Source: an uncultured Sediminibacterium sp. (GTDB lineage: Bacteria > Bacteroidota > Bacteroidia > Chitinophagales > Chitinophagaceae). From it: DNA of 32,965 nt. This document shows positions 16,881-25,062 of this stretch, piece by piece. Position numbers and translations under genes: made by a program. The DNA lies in the NCBI GenBank assembly GCA_937911175.1, contig CALDSE010000031.1, forward strand, positions 1-32,965, given 5' to 3'. Every line of letters begins with the position of its first letter. The first letter of the stretch is position 1. Below the pieces are notes generated by a model. The model was not told where the DNA came from and made no database searches. It was given only the letters and a program-made list of their open reading frames with translations.

Positions 16881-17088
16881 AAAATTTATTTTAAAATGTA
16901 AACTAATATTTTTCAGATTTTTTCTATTCCTAAAATTAGGCTAAAATTCATTTTCATTTTATAAATAATATAGGCATTATTAAATTAGGTAGGGCGTTAT
17001 GGCTGTAATTATTGAATTTTTCCAATTTCGAAAGCACTCACGAATGCCAAAATTGATAGAAATCATATATAAGTAGTACAAAAATGCC

Positions 17089-17096
17089 TAATTTTG
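17089..17096 (+). promoter_or_regulatory. -7 promoter box for the HMA/OMP gene pair
   Basis: TAATTTTG is a perfect TAnnTTTG box ending 36 bases before the ATG at 17133. No TTG is found at the usual -33 distance. It would start a transcript with a leader of about 30 bases. Confidence 0.55.
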
Positions 17097-17132
17097 TGTA
17101 TTCATAGATAAGTTTAAAATAAACAAAGCAAA

Positions 17133-17645
17133 ATGAAAAAATTATTCATACTTACAGTTATACTATTTGTTTCAGTAGCAGTAAATGCCCAAATTTTGAA
17201 GGCAGAATTAACGGCTACAGGACTTACCTGTTCTATGTGTTCTAAAGCTACTTATAAGCAGTTAATATCTATAGAAGCCATAGAAAAAGTAGAACCCGAT
17301 TTAAACAACACAGCCTTCTTACTTTATTTTAAAAATGGCAGTGCTGTGAATATTGGTGACGTTAAAAAGAAAGTAGAAGATGCAGGCTTTTCTGTGGGTG
17401 AATTAGTGGTGGTGTTTAATTTTAAAGACCAGCAGGCAGCCAATAACGGAACCTTTACACTAGACAACAACACCTATACTTTTATGGATACCAAAGCGGG
17501 TACTTTAAGCGGAGAGGTAAAAGTAAAAATTTTAGATAAAGGTTTTATCGTAGATAAAGAGTACAAGCAAATTGAAAAGACGGCAAAGCAATATCCTACA
17601 TACGCTAGTAATAATAAAAATGTATATCATATTAAGGTCTTATAA
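17133..17645 (+). CDS. Exported heavy-metal-associated (HMA) domain protein
   Basis: 170 residues with a signal peptide ending at VNAQ (17-20). The first mature domain (about 22-95) has the HMA/copper-chaperone ferredoxin-like pattern with the metal motif GLTCSMC (30-36) followed by SKATYKQL, then GDVKKKVEDAGF as the second helix. The remaining 75 residues are beta-rich and not recognised. HMA domains bind Cu(I), Zn or similar soft metals through the CxxC; export places this one in the periplasm. It is followed after one base by an outer-membrane-type protein and is divergent from a Cys-rich exported protein. Confidence 0.85.
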   Translation: MKKLFILTVILFVSVAVNAQILKAELTATGLTCSMCSKATYKQLISIEAIEKVEPDLNNTAFLLYFKNGSAVNIGDVKKKVEDAGFSVGELVVVFNFKDQQAANNGTFTLDNNTYTFMDTKAGTLSGEVKVKILDKGFIVDKEYKQIEKTAKQYPTYASNNKNVYHIKVL

Positions 17646-17646
17646 T

Positions 17647-18456
17647 ATGAATAAAATTTTCCTTTTCATTTCCCTTTTTATTTATTCCACCGCATTTTCT
17701 CAAGAGCTATTTGTATTTACAGAGCCTGCTAGTAATATGCCTGCAAAGTCATTAGGGTTTAGAGATATGAATGGATTCTTTTTAGAGAAAGATGGTAAAC
17801 TAAATTACCATAATATGCCAGAGCTTATGTGGGGTATTAATAAAAAATGGATGGTGCATGCACAAGGGTTTATAAGTAATAGACAAGAAGGTGGTTTTGA
17901 AACTGAAGGTGGAAGTTTATATGCGAAGTATAGGTTCTTTAGTGAAGATGCAAAACAAAGTCATTTTAGAATGGCCTTGTTTGCGCGTGCTAGTAAAAAT
18001 AGAGCTGATATACACCAAGATGAAATTGAGACAATGGGGCATAACACAGGCTACGAGGCGGGGTTTATTGCTACTAAATTATTGCATAAGGTGGCTGTTA
18101 ATAGTACCCTTAGTTATGAAAGGGCATATGATAATAAACCCAATTATAAGTTCCCTCCAACGCAGTCTAATAGTGCAATGAATTATACTTTATCTGTGGG
18201 TAAGCTAATGCTACCTAAAATATATACAAGCTATAATCAAACAAATGTGAATCTAATGTTTGAACTCATTGGTCAGCGTTTGAACGGGAATCAAAAATCG
18301 TTTTTAGATATAGGGCCTTCCATACAATTTATAGTGAAAAGCCAGGCTAGGTTTGATATTGGCTACCGCAGGCAATTATATTCTACCATGGAAAGAACAG
18401 CACCCAATGGTATGGTATTTAAATTTGAGTACTTATTTTTTAATGTTTTTAAGTAG
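17647..18456 (+). CDS. Probable outer-membrane protein paired with the HMA protein
   Basis: The ATG at 17647 is chosen because it comes one base after the HMA stop and directly opens a signal peptide (NKIFLFISLFIYSTAFSQ); the longer frame overlaps the HMA gene. The 269-residue product has the strand pattern of an outer-membrane barrel (LYAKYRFFSED, FRMALFARASKN, ARFDIGYRRQLYS) and a C-terminal FKFEYLFFNVFK. No named domain is recognised with confidence; similar proteins lie beside metal genes in other Bacteroidota. Tight coupling to the HMA gene suggests that the two act together, perhaps in metal passage. Confidence 0.8.
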   Translation: MNKIFLFISLFIYSTAFSQELFVFTEPASNMPAKSLGFRDMNGFFLEKDGKLNYHNMPELMWGINKKWMVHAQGFISNRQEGGFETEGGSLYAKYRFFSEDAKQSHFRMALFARASKNRADIHQDEIETMGHNTGYEAGFIATKLLHKVAVNSTLSYERAYDNKPNYKFPPTQSNSAMNYTLSVGKLMLPKIYTSYNQTNVNLMFELIGQRLNGNQKSFLDIGPSIQFIVKSQARFDIGYRRQLYSTMERTAPNGMVFKFEYLFFNVFK

Positions 18457-18473
18457 TTAGTTGACTACTTAAA
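18448..18473. terminator. Bidirectional terminator between convergent genes
   Basis: TTTAAGTAG (18448-18456) and CTACTTAAA (18465-18473) are a perfect 9-bp inverted repeat with an 8-base loop. T-rich sequence follows on both strands. The left arm includes the stop codon of the outer-membrane gene. Confidence 0.65.
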
Positions 18474-18492
18474 GTATTTTCTTTTAAACTTC

Positions 18493-19059
18493 TTAATTCA
18501 TTTTTTTAGCAAGCGTAGCAACGCGGCTGCCAAGTGCAAATCCTTTTTGTAAAAATAGTTTGTCTAGTTTTTCTGTTTTGAAAATACCTTCATTCGTAAT
18601 GGCAGAGGCTCCAAATGCAGAGGTCCACTGATCTCCGCCCACCACAATCATTCCAAAAATTAACATAGAGTGTAATATATTAACCTGCGCGAGTTCCTCC
18701 CCAGCAGATATACCACCAGCGGTAACAAATGCAGCACCTATTTTATCTTTTAATGGGTTTCCCTCAAACGGCCATTCACTCATAAATTTAACCACTTCGG
18801 GTGCGAGGTTCGCATTGTAAACAGGGCTACCTATAATAATAGCATCTGCATCTAATAAATCCTTTGTTGTTGTTTGTTGAATACTTTTAAGTACCACGTG
18901 AACGCCTGGTATAGATTGCGCTCCTTTTGCTACTTCTTCGGCTAAGGATTGCGTATTGGCTGTTTTACTATAATAGGTAATAAGTACATTTTTTGACTTT
19001 AGCTGTCCGTAACTAAGTTGACTGATAAAAAATAAAGAGACGATTAGATATAGTTTCAT
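18493..19059 (-). CDS. Exported flavodoxin-fold protein
   Basis: 188 residues. The first 18 (KLYLIVSLFFISQLSYG) form a signal peptide; the rest is a flavodoxin/WrbA-like fold. FMN loops are visible: the phosphate loop YYSKTANTQ (29-37), GSPVYNAN (77-84) and TAGGISAG (113-120). Most proteins of this fold are cytosolic quinone reductases or electron carriers, so export is unusual. It would need FMN in the periplasm or Tat-like handling, but no twin arginine is seen. Its genomic position, next to PepSY-TM, HMA and Cys-rich exported proteins, suggests periplasmic redox chemistry on metals or quinones. Confidence 0.87.
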   Translation of the reverse strand: MKLYLIVSLFFISQLSYGQLKSKNVLITYYSKTANTQSLAEEVAKGAQSIPGVHVVLKSIQQTTTKDLLDADAIIIGSPVYNANLAPEVVKFMSEWPFEGNPLKDKIGAAFVTAGGISAGEELAQVNILHSMLIFGMIVVGGDQWTSAFGASAITNEGIFKTEKLDKLFLQKGFALGSRVATLAKKMN

Positions 19060-19207
19060 ATTTCGATTACTAATATTTTAAAGATAGCTAGTATAAATAT
19101 ATTACATAAATTAATATGATTTAATGTAATTAGGCTATAGCGCTATTGGGAGAAAAGATTATTTAAGTATATTTAAGGTAGTATTTACCAAAGCCCATTG
19201 CCTTAAG

Positions 19208-20776
19208 ATGAATTACTTAAAATCAATTTTACTGAGCTTTATTTTTTTAGCTAGCCATTCTAGTCAGTTGTTGGCTCAAATCTCCACTAAAGCCAAACAG
19301 CCCAATATTGTTTTCATTATTTCCGATGACCACGCTTTTCAAGCCATTGGTGCTTATGGAGGTAAATTAATGCCTACCCCGAATATTGATCGAATAGCGA
19401 AAGAAGGTGCTATTTTTCAAAATTCGTTTGTGACTAATTCAATCTGCGGGCCAAGCAGAGCTACTTTATTAACTGGAAAGTACAGTCATCAAAATGGATA
19501 TACTATAAATGAAAAAAAGTTTGATGTAAATCAATTTCTTTTTTCACGCTTGTTACAGGAAAATAATTATCAAACAGCATGGGTGGGTAAATGGCATTTA
19601 GGAAATCTACCGCAAGGCTTTGATTATTTTAACATACTAAGAGGGCAGGGGAATTATTACAATCCAGATTTTATTAGCAGCAATAAAGATACGATTAAGC
19701 AAAATGGATATGTCACTAATATTATCACTGATAAATCTTTAGATTGGCTAAATACAAGAGACCCAAATAAGCCCTTTTGTTTAGTGATAGGAGAAAAAGC
19801 TACCCATAGGGAATGGATACCAGATTTGCCCGATTTAGGCGTTTATGATGACATTGATTTTCCCCTACCTTCTAATTTTTTTGATACCTATGAAGGAAGA
19901 GAAGCGGCCATGCATCAGGATATGACTGTGGAAAAAACCATGCGTATGAATGAGGATGTAAAAGTACATATGGATTATATCACTGGCGATTTTAAAAGAC
20001 TTAATGATGAACAACGCGCAGTTTTAAAAAAATATTATGATGGAGTGACCAAAGAATTTGATGAAAAGAAGTTAAGTGGGAAAGAATTATCTAAATGGAA
20101 ATTTCAACGCTACATGAAGGATTATTTAGCAGTAGCAAAATCGATGGATCGAAATATTGGGAAAATTCTTGATTACTTGGATAAGAATAATTTGGTTGAA
20201 AATACAGTGCTGGTGTATGTTTCAGATCAGGGCTTTTATCTGGGAGAACATGGTTGGTTTGATAAAAGATTTATGTATGAAGAATCATTGAAGACGCCTT
20301 TCTTAATAAGATATCCTACACTCATAAAACCAGGTACCCATATTACTAGGTTTGCTTCTAATATAGATTGGGCACCCACTATTTTAGATTTAGCACAAGT
20401 AAAGATACCAGCAGAAGTGCAGGGTGTATCATTAGTGCCTGTATTAAAAAACAATCAAGTCAAGCAATGGAAGGATGAGCTTTACTATCATTATTATGAA
20501 TATCCAGAGCCCCATCATGTGAGCCCGCATTTTGGTATACGTACCCCACAATATAAATTAATTCGTTTCTATAACGCAAAAACGACTTGGGAGTTTTATG
20601 ATTTAAAAAATGATCCAAGTGAAATGAAAAATTCGATTCATGATAAAAATTATCAATCTACCATTAGCAATTTAAAAACTAAGCTTGCTATTTTAATATA
20701 TAAATATCAGGATAAGGAAGCGAAAGCTATTTTAGAAAAAGAAACATCTTCCACAAAAAATTCTTCCAAAAAATAA
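19208..20776 (+). CDS. S1-family sulfatase (exported), CxPSR type
   Basis: 522 residues with a signal peptide (cleavage near LLAQ, 21-24). It has the type I sulfatase core: IISDDHAFQ (D40/D41), the formylglycine motif CGPSRATLLTG (C80), GKWHLGN (K128/H130) and SDQGFYLGEHGWFDKR (D340, H348, K353). The DQGFYLGEHG form and the long insert with RYMKDYLAVAKSMDR resemble N-acetylglucosamine-6-sulfatase-like groups; the glycan substrate is not settled by this. The cysteine must be oxidised to formylglycine, for which a maturation enzyme lies two genes downstream. It opens a five-gene operon. The C-terminus SSTKNSSKK is made by a 15-base tandem repeat. Confidence 0.93.
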   Translation: MNYLKSILLSFIFLASHSSQLLAQISTKAKQPNIVFIISDDHAFQAIGAYGGKLMPTPNIDRIAKEGAIFQNSFVTNSICGPSRATLLTGKYSHQNGYTINEKKFDVNQFLFSRLLQENNYQTAWVGKWHLGNLPQGFDYFNILRGQGNYYNPDFISSNKDTIKQNGYVTNIITDKSLDWLNTRDPNKPFCLVIGEKATHREWIPDLPDLGVYDDIDFPLPSNFFDTYEGREAAMHQDMTVEKTMRMNEDVKVHMDYITGDFKRLNDEQRAVLKKYYDGVTKEFDEKKLSGKELSKWKFQRYMKDYLAVAKSMDRNIGKILDYLDKNNLVENTVLVYVSDQGFYLGEHGWFDKRFMYEESLKTPFLIRYPTLIKPGTHITRFASNIDWAPTILDLAQVKIPAEVQGVSLVPVLKNNQVKQWKDELYYHYYEYPEPHHVSPHFGIRTPQYKLIRFYNAKTTWEFYDLKNDPSEMKNSIHDKNYQSTISNLKTKLAILIYKYQDKEAKAILEKETSSTKNSSKK

Positions 20777-20791
20777 TCTTCCAAAAAATAA
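20747..20791 (+). repeat. 15-bp tandem repeat, three units, across the sulfatase stop codon
   Basis: Units TCTTCCACAAAAAAT (20747-20761), TCTTCCAAAAAATAA (20762-20776) and TCTTCCAAAAAATAA (20777-20791). The last two are identical and the first is degenerate. The stop codon of the sulfatase is the TAA of unit two and is repeated in frame in unit three. Confidence 0.85.
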
Positions 20792-20802
20792 TTTTATAAA
20801 AT

Positions 20803-22272
20803 ATGATGTATTTAAATAAAATAAAATTCGTTTTTATATTTTGCATGATCCTAATGTTTTCTGTTGGGTTTTCGCAAAACAAAGAACAAACACCAAATAT
20901 TGTTTTAGTGTTGATGGACGATTTAGGCTATGGAGATTTATCTTGTTATGGTGCTTTGGATATTCGAACTCCAAATATTGATCAAATTGCATTAGACGGC
21001 ATCCGTTTTACAAACTATTTAACACCTCAAGCTGTTTGTAGTGCATCAAGGGCAGCATTGCTTACAGGATGTTACGCCAATAGAGTGGGTATGGCAGGGG
21101 CATTAGGCCCAAGAAGTGAAACAGGTTTAGCGCATTCAGAAGTGACCATTGCAGAGATGATGAAGCAAAAAAATTATGCCACTGCTATTATTGGAAAGTG
21201 GCATTTAGGAGACAATAAAGCCTTTCTACCTTTATCTCAAGGCTTTGATGAATACTTAGGCATTCCTTATTCAAACGATATGTGGCCAATGGACTACGAT
21301 GGGTCGCCTGCCAAACCTGAAAATTATAAATCCAAACATCCGATTTTGCCTTTAATTAAAGACAATGATAAAATAGCAGAGATAAAAACCTTAGAAGATC
21401 AATCTACTTTAACTGGCATATATACAGATGCAGCCATTTCTTTCATCAAGCGAAATAAAAACAAGCCTTTCTTCTTATACCTTGCACACAGTATGCCACA
21501 TGTTCCTATCAATGCCTCTAAAAAATTTAGAGGAACCAGCAAGCAAGGATTATTTGGAGATGTAATACAGGAAATAGATGATGGAATTGGTCGCATTATG
21601 GAAACTCTAAAATCAAATGGTTTAGATAAAAATACCATTGTCATTTTTACCAGTGATAACGGGCCTTGGTTGAACTATGGTAATCATGCAGGTAATCCAG
21701 GTGGATTTAGAGAAGGCAAGGGCACTACCTATGAAGGAGGTCATAGAGTTCCATTTATTGTAAGATGGAAAGGGAATATACAATCAGGTCAAATTTGTAA
21801 TCAATTGGTTTCTGCTATAGATATAATGCCATCCATAGCGAGTATTTGTAAATTAGAATTACCTGAAAATAAAATTGATGGAGTAAGCTTACTTTCAATT
21901 TTTAAAGGAGATATGAATGCAACACCTCGTAAGAATTTCCTTTATTATTACAGAAACAATTCTTTGGAAGCGGTAAGAAGAGATAATTGGAAATTAGTAT
22001 TTGAGCATCCATCTAGGTCTTATTTAAATCAGGCCCCAGGAAAAGACGGCTACCCAGGAAATGCACCTGAAAATATAATGATGCCATATGCCTTATATGA
22101 TTTAAGAAGAGATCCGTCGGAAGCCTATGATGTAAAAAATCAAAATCCATTAATCGTAAGCGAATTAAATAAATTAGCCGAGGAGGCAAGAAAGGATTTA
22201 GGAGATGATATACAAAATAGAAAAGGAGAGCACGTAAGACCAGTTGGAAAATTGACAAATAAAATAAATTAA
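20803..22272 (+). CDS. S1-family sulfatase (exported), CxASR type
   Basis: 489 residues with a signal peptide (cleavage near VGFSQ, 21-25). Core motifs: VLMDDLGYGDL (D39/D40), the formylglycine motif CSASRAALLTG (C79), GKWHLGD, HSMPHVP and TSDNGPWLNYGNHAGNPGGFREGKG in two adjoining parts. This is the arylsulfatase A/GALNS-like branch rather than the branch of the gene before it, so the two enzymes probably remove different sulfates from one glycan. The Ala in CxAxR is an accepted variant for formylglycine formation. Two adjacent ATGs (20803 and 20806) are possible starts. It lies 26 bases after the first sulfatase and 4 before the FGE gene. Confidence 0.93.
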   Translation: MMYLNKIKFVFIFCMILMFSVGFSQNKEQTPNIVLVLMDDLGYGDLSCYGALDIRTPNIDQIALDGIRFTNYLTPQAVCSASRAALLTGCYANRVGMAGALGPRSETGLAHSEVTIAEMMKQKNYATAIIGKWHLGDNKAFLPLSQGFDEYLGIPYSNDMWPMDYDGSPAKPENYKSKHPILPLIKDNDKIAEIKTLEDQSTLTGIYTDAAISFIKRNKNKPFFLYLAHSMPHVPINASKKFRGTSKQGLFGDVIQEIDDGIGRIMETLKSNGLDKNTIVIFTSDNGPWLNYGNHAGNPGGFREGKGTTYEGGHRVPFIVRWKGNIQSGQICNQLVSAIDIMPSIASICKLELPENKIDGVSLLSIFKGDMNATPRKNFLYYYRNNSLEAVRRDNWKLVFEHPSRSYLNQAPGKDGYPGNAPENIMMPYALYDLRRDPSEAYDVKNQNPLIVSELNKLAEEARKDLGDDIQNRKGEHVRPVGKLTNKIN

Positions 22273-22276
22273 GTTG

Positions 22277-23419
22277 ATGTTATTTTTAAATCATAGAATA
22301 ACTAATAAAGTAGTGGTAGTAAGTGTATTACTAATATATACTAGCTTATCAGTTACATTAGTGGCTGCGCAAAAGGCTACAAAAATAGATACGCTTCCAT
22401 CTTGTTGTATGAAAATACCCTCTAGATTTTCTACTAATACACATGACAGCATTCATTTTCATCTTACTGCAGAAAAGTCAATCAATGGAATGGTATTGAT
22501 ACCAGGAGGAGCATTTAATATGGGAGGAGACAATGAACAAGCCGATAGAGATGAATTTCCGAAACACAAAGTAAGTGTTGATTCATTTTTTATGGATATA
22601 ACAGAAGTAACCAATGCGCAATTCAAAAAATTTGTTGAGGCAACAGGTTATGTAACTACTGCAGAAAGAAAACCTGATTGGGAAGAATTAAAAAAATCGG
22701 TACCGCCGGGCACGCCTAAACCGCCAGCTGAATTATTGATTGCAGCTTCATTAGTTTTTAAACAAGCAAAAGGCCCAGTAGACTTAAATAATTACAATCA
22801 ATGGTGGGAATGGATGGCTGGTGCAGATTGGCAACATCCTGATGGACCCAATTCTACTATAATAGGAAAAGAATTTTTCCCCGTTGTGCAAGTAAGTTGG
22901 GATGATGTGAATGCTTATTGTAAATGGGCCGGAAAAAGATTGCCAACAGAAGCGGAATGGGAATACGCATCAAGAGGTGGAAAATTAGATCAGGTGTATC
23001 CTTGGGGGAACGAACCTATTAATGAAGGAAAGCCTAAAGCAAATACCTGGGAAGGAAAGTTTCCTTATCTGAATCTGAAAAAAGATGGCTATGAACTTTT
23101 AGCTCCAGTAAAATCTTATTTGCCCAACGGATATGGTTTGTATGATATGGCGGGCAATGTTTGGGAGTGGTGCAGTGATTGGTATAAACATGATTACTAT
23201 ACCTCTTTAAAAGATTCAGCATCAAAAAATCCGCTGGGTCCAAATACAAGCTATGATCCGGATGAACCTTATACCCAAAAAAGAGTTTTACGTGGAGGGA
23301 GTTTTTTATGCAATGATGCGTATTGCTCAGGCTATAGAGTATCAAGAAGAATGAAAAGCAGTCCAGATACAAGTTTGCAGCACACAGGATTTAGATGTGT
23401 TCAAGATATTTCGAAATAA
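22277..23419 (+). CDS. Exported formylglycine-generating enzyme (sulfatase-maturing)
   Basis: The start is the ATG at 22277; a TTG directly before it is an unneeded alternative. 380 residues: a signal peptide (about 1-32, ending VAAQ), a short linker with a CC pair, then a full FGE-sulfatase domain (MVLIPGGAFNMGGD, FMDITEVTNAQF, VVQVSWDDVNAYCKWAGKRL, GLYDMAGNVWEWCSDWY). The C-terminal RGGSFLCNDAYCSGYR carries C345 and C350, in the spacing of the two copper-binding catalytic cysteines of human SUMF1, so this looks like an active oxidase rather than a binding-only paralogue. It should convert the Cys in C-x-P/A-S-R of the two upstream sulfatases. Being exported, it would act in the periplasm with oxygen. 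Confidence 0.9.
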   Translation: MLFLNHRITNKVVVVSVLLIYTSLSVTLVAAQKATKIDTLPSCCMKIPSRFSTNTHDSIHFHLTAEKSINGMVLIPGGAFNMGGDNEQADRDEFPKHKVSVDSFFMDITEVTNAQFKKFVEATGYVTTAERKPDWEELKKSVPPGTPKPPAELLIAASLVFKQAKGPVDLNNYNQWWEWMAGADWQHPDGPNSTIIGKEFFPVVQVSWDDVNAYCKWAGKRLPTEAEWEYASRGGKLDQVYPWGNEPINEGKPKANTWEGKFPYLNLKKDGYELLAPVKSYLPNGYGLYDMAGNVWEWCSDWYKHDYYTSLKDSASKNPLGPNTSYDPDEPYTQKRVLRGGSFLCNDAYCSGYRVSRRMKSSPDTSLQHTGFRCVQDISK

Positions 23420-23443
23420 TTATTTATATTTTTACTTTTAAAT

Positions 23444-25015
23444 ATGAAAAATATTCCTATCGTTGATTTGACAATCGTATTCATTTACCTGTTTGCAATG
23501 ATTGGTATCGGATATTATTTTTCAAGAAAAAATAAAAATACGGATCAGTTTACAAAAGCTTCTGGACAAATACCAGGATGGGCCATTGGTATTTCTATCT
23601 ATGCTACTTTTTTAAGCAGCAATACTTTTTTAGGAGTGCCTGGAAAGGCTTTTGGTAGCAATTGGAATGCATTTGTTTTTAGTATCTCTATGCCTTTTGC
23701 CGCTTGGGTAGCGTCTAAATATTTTATTCCCTTTTATAGAAATACAGGAGAGATTTCAGCTTATACCAATTTAGAAAAAAGATTTGGTGCATGGGCTAGA
23801 ACCTATGCCGTAGTCTGTTTTTTGTTAACCCAATTTGCGCGTATGGGTTCTGTCTTTTTTGGAATGGCATTAACGCTTCAGGCATTGCTGGGTTTTTCTA
23901 TGTCTTCAATCATGATAGTGATGGGTATTTGTATTATTATTTATACAGTTTTAGGGGGAATTGAAGCAGTTATCTGGACAGAAGTGGTACAGGGTATACT
24001 TAAAACACTTGGGGCAATATTAATTCTGTTGTTAATTATTTGGGAGATCCCTGGTGGCCTCACAACTGTTTATGATATTGCCAAATCAGAACATAAATTT
24101 AGTTTGGGAACAGCTGCCTTGAATTTTAAAGAAAGCAGTTTTTGGGTAGTTCTTTTTTATGGCTTTTTTATAAATCTAAATAATTTTGGGATGGATCAAA
24201 ATTATGTCCAACGTTATCACACAGCGACCTCTAATAAACAAGCACGCAAGTCGGTTTGGTTATCTGTTTTTATATACGTACCAGCTTCCTTATTATTTTT
24301 TATTATTGGGACCTCTTTATTTGCCTATTACCAAATCAATCCAGCTATTGCAGATTCTTTGAAACACGCACTGGCACTAGAGAAACTAGGCGTAAATGCG
24401 AGTGCGCTAGATATTTCTAATTTTATGCATCAACTTACTCCCGAAGATTATGCCGATAAAGTGTTGCCTCATTTTATGGTTAATAAAGTACCTACTATTT
24501 GTTTAGGCTTATTGGTGGCAGCTATATTATCTGCAGCCATGAGTACTATTAGTTCTGGTATGAATGCTTCGGCTACTGTTTTTACAAAAGATATTTACAA
24601 AAGATATTTTTACCCACAATTATCGGATAAAAAGGAATTTGTGACGCTCTACGGAGCAACTATTATAGTGGGTATCATTGGATTATTAGTGGGGTTATCT
24701 ATGATAGGTATTAAAAGTATTTTAGATCTTTGGTGGGAACTGTCTGGAATTTTTTCAGGAGGCATGTTAGGCTTATTTTTATTAGGCATTATTAGTAAAC
24801 AAACAAAAAATACAGAAGCATTCATTGCAGTAATTGTTGGTGTGATTGTGATAATATGGTTTAGTTTTTCAGACAAACTGGGCCCTGACTTATTTTATTT
24901 AAAAATTGCACTGCATAAAAATATGATCATTGTAGTGGGCACCTTAACTATTTTTTTTACTGGATTATTATTCACTAAAATAAAACAGCTAAGCAAAAAA
25001 AATAAACAATTATAA
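23444..25015 (+). CDS. Sodium/solute symporter (SSS family), glycan-locus type
   Basis: 523 residues, about 13-14 TM segments. SSS marks: YYFSRKNKNTDQFTKASGQI near the start, WAIGISIYATFLSSNTFLGVPG (46-67), VLGGIEAVIWTEVVQGI, NLNNFGMDQNYVQRY and LLVAAILSAAMSTISSGMNAS. It differs clearly from the vSGLT-like symporter at 863. It follows the FGE gene by 24 bases and precedes the BNR protein by 47, so it probably imports a product released by the exported enzymes of the operon. Sialic-acid import is a fair guess from the sialidase-like neighbour but is not shown by the sequence. Confidence 0.9.
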   Translation: MKNIPIVDLTIVFIYLFAMIGIGYYFSRKNKNTDQFTKASGQIPGWAIGISIYATFLSSNTFLGVPGKAFGSNWNAFVFSISMPFAAWVASKYFIPFYRNTGEISAYTNLEKRFGAWARTYAVVCFLLTQFARMGSVFFGMALTLQALLGFSMSSIMIVMGICIIIYTVLGGIEAVIWTEVVQGILKTLGAILILLLIIWEIPGGLTTVYDIAKSEHKFSLGTAALNFKESSFWVVLFYGFFINLNNFGMDQNYVQRYHTATSNKQARKSVWLSVFIYVPASLLFFIIGTSLFAYYQINPAIADSLKHALALEKLGVNASALDISNFMHQLTPEDYADKVLPHFMVNKVPTICLGLLVAAILSAAMSTISSGMNASATVFTKDIYKRYFYPQLSDKKEFVTLYGATIIVGIIGLLVGLSMIGIKSILDLWWELSGIFSGGMLGLFLLGIISKQTKNTEAFIAVIVGVIVIIWFSFSDKLGPDLFYLKIALHKNMIIVVGTLTIFFTGLLFTKIKQLSKKNKQL

Positions 25016-25062
25016 AAGGATGGAAAATAAAATATATACCTTGAGAATAATATGTTCTACCT

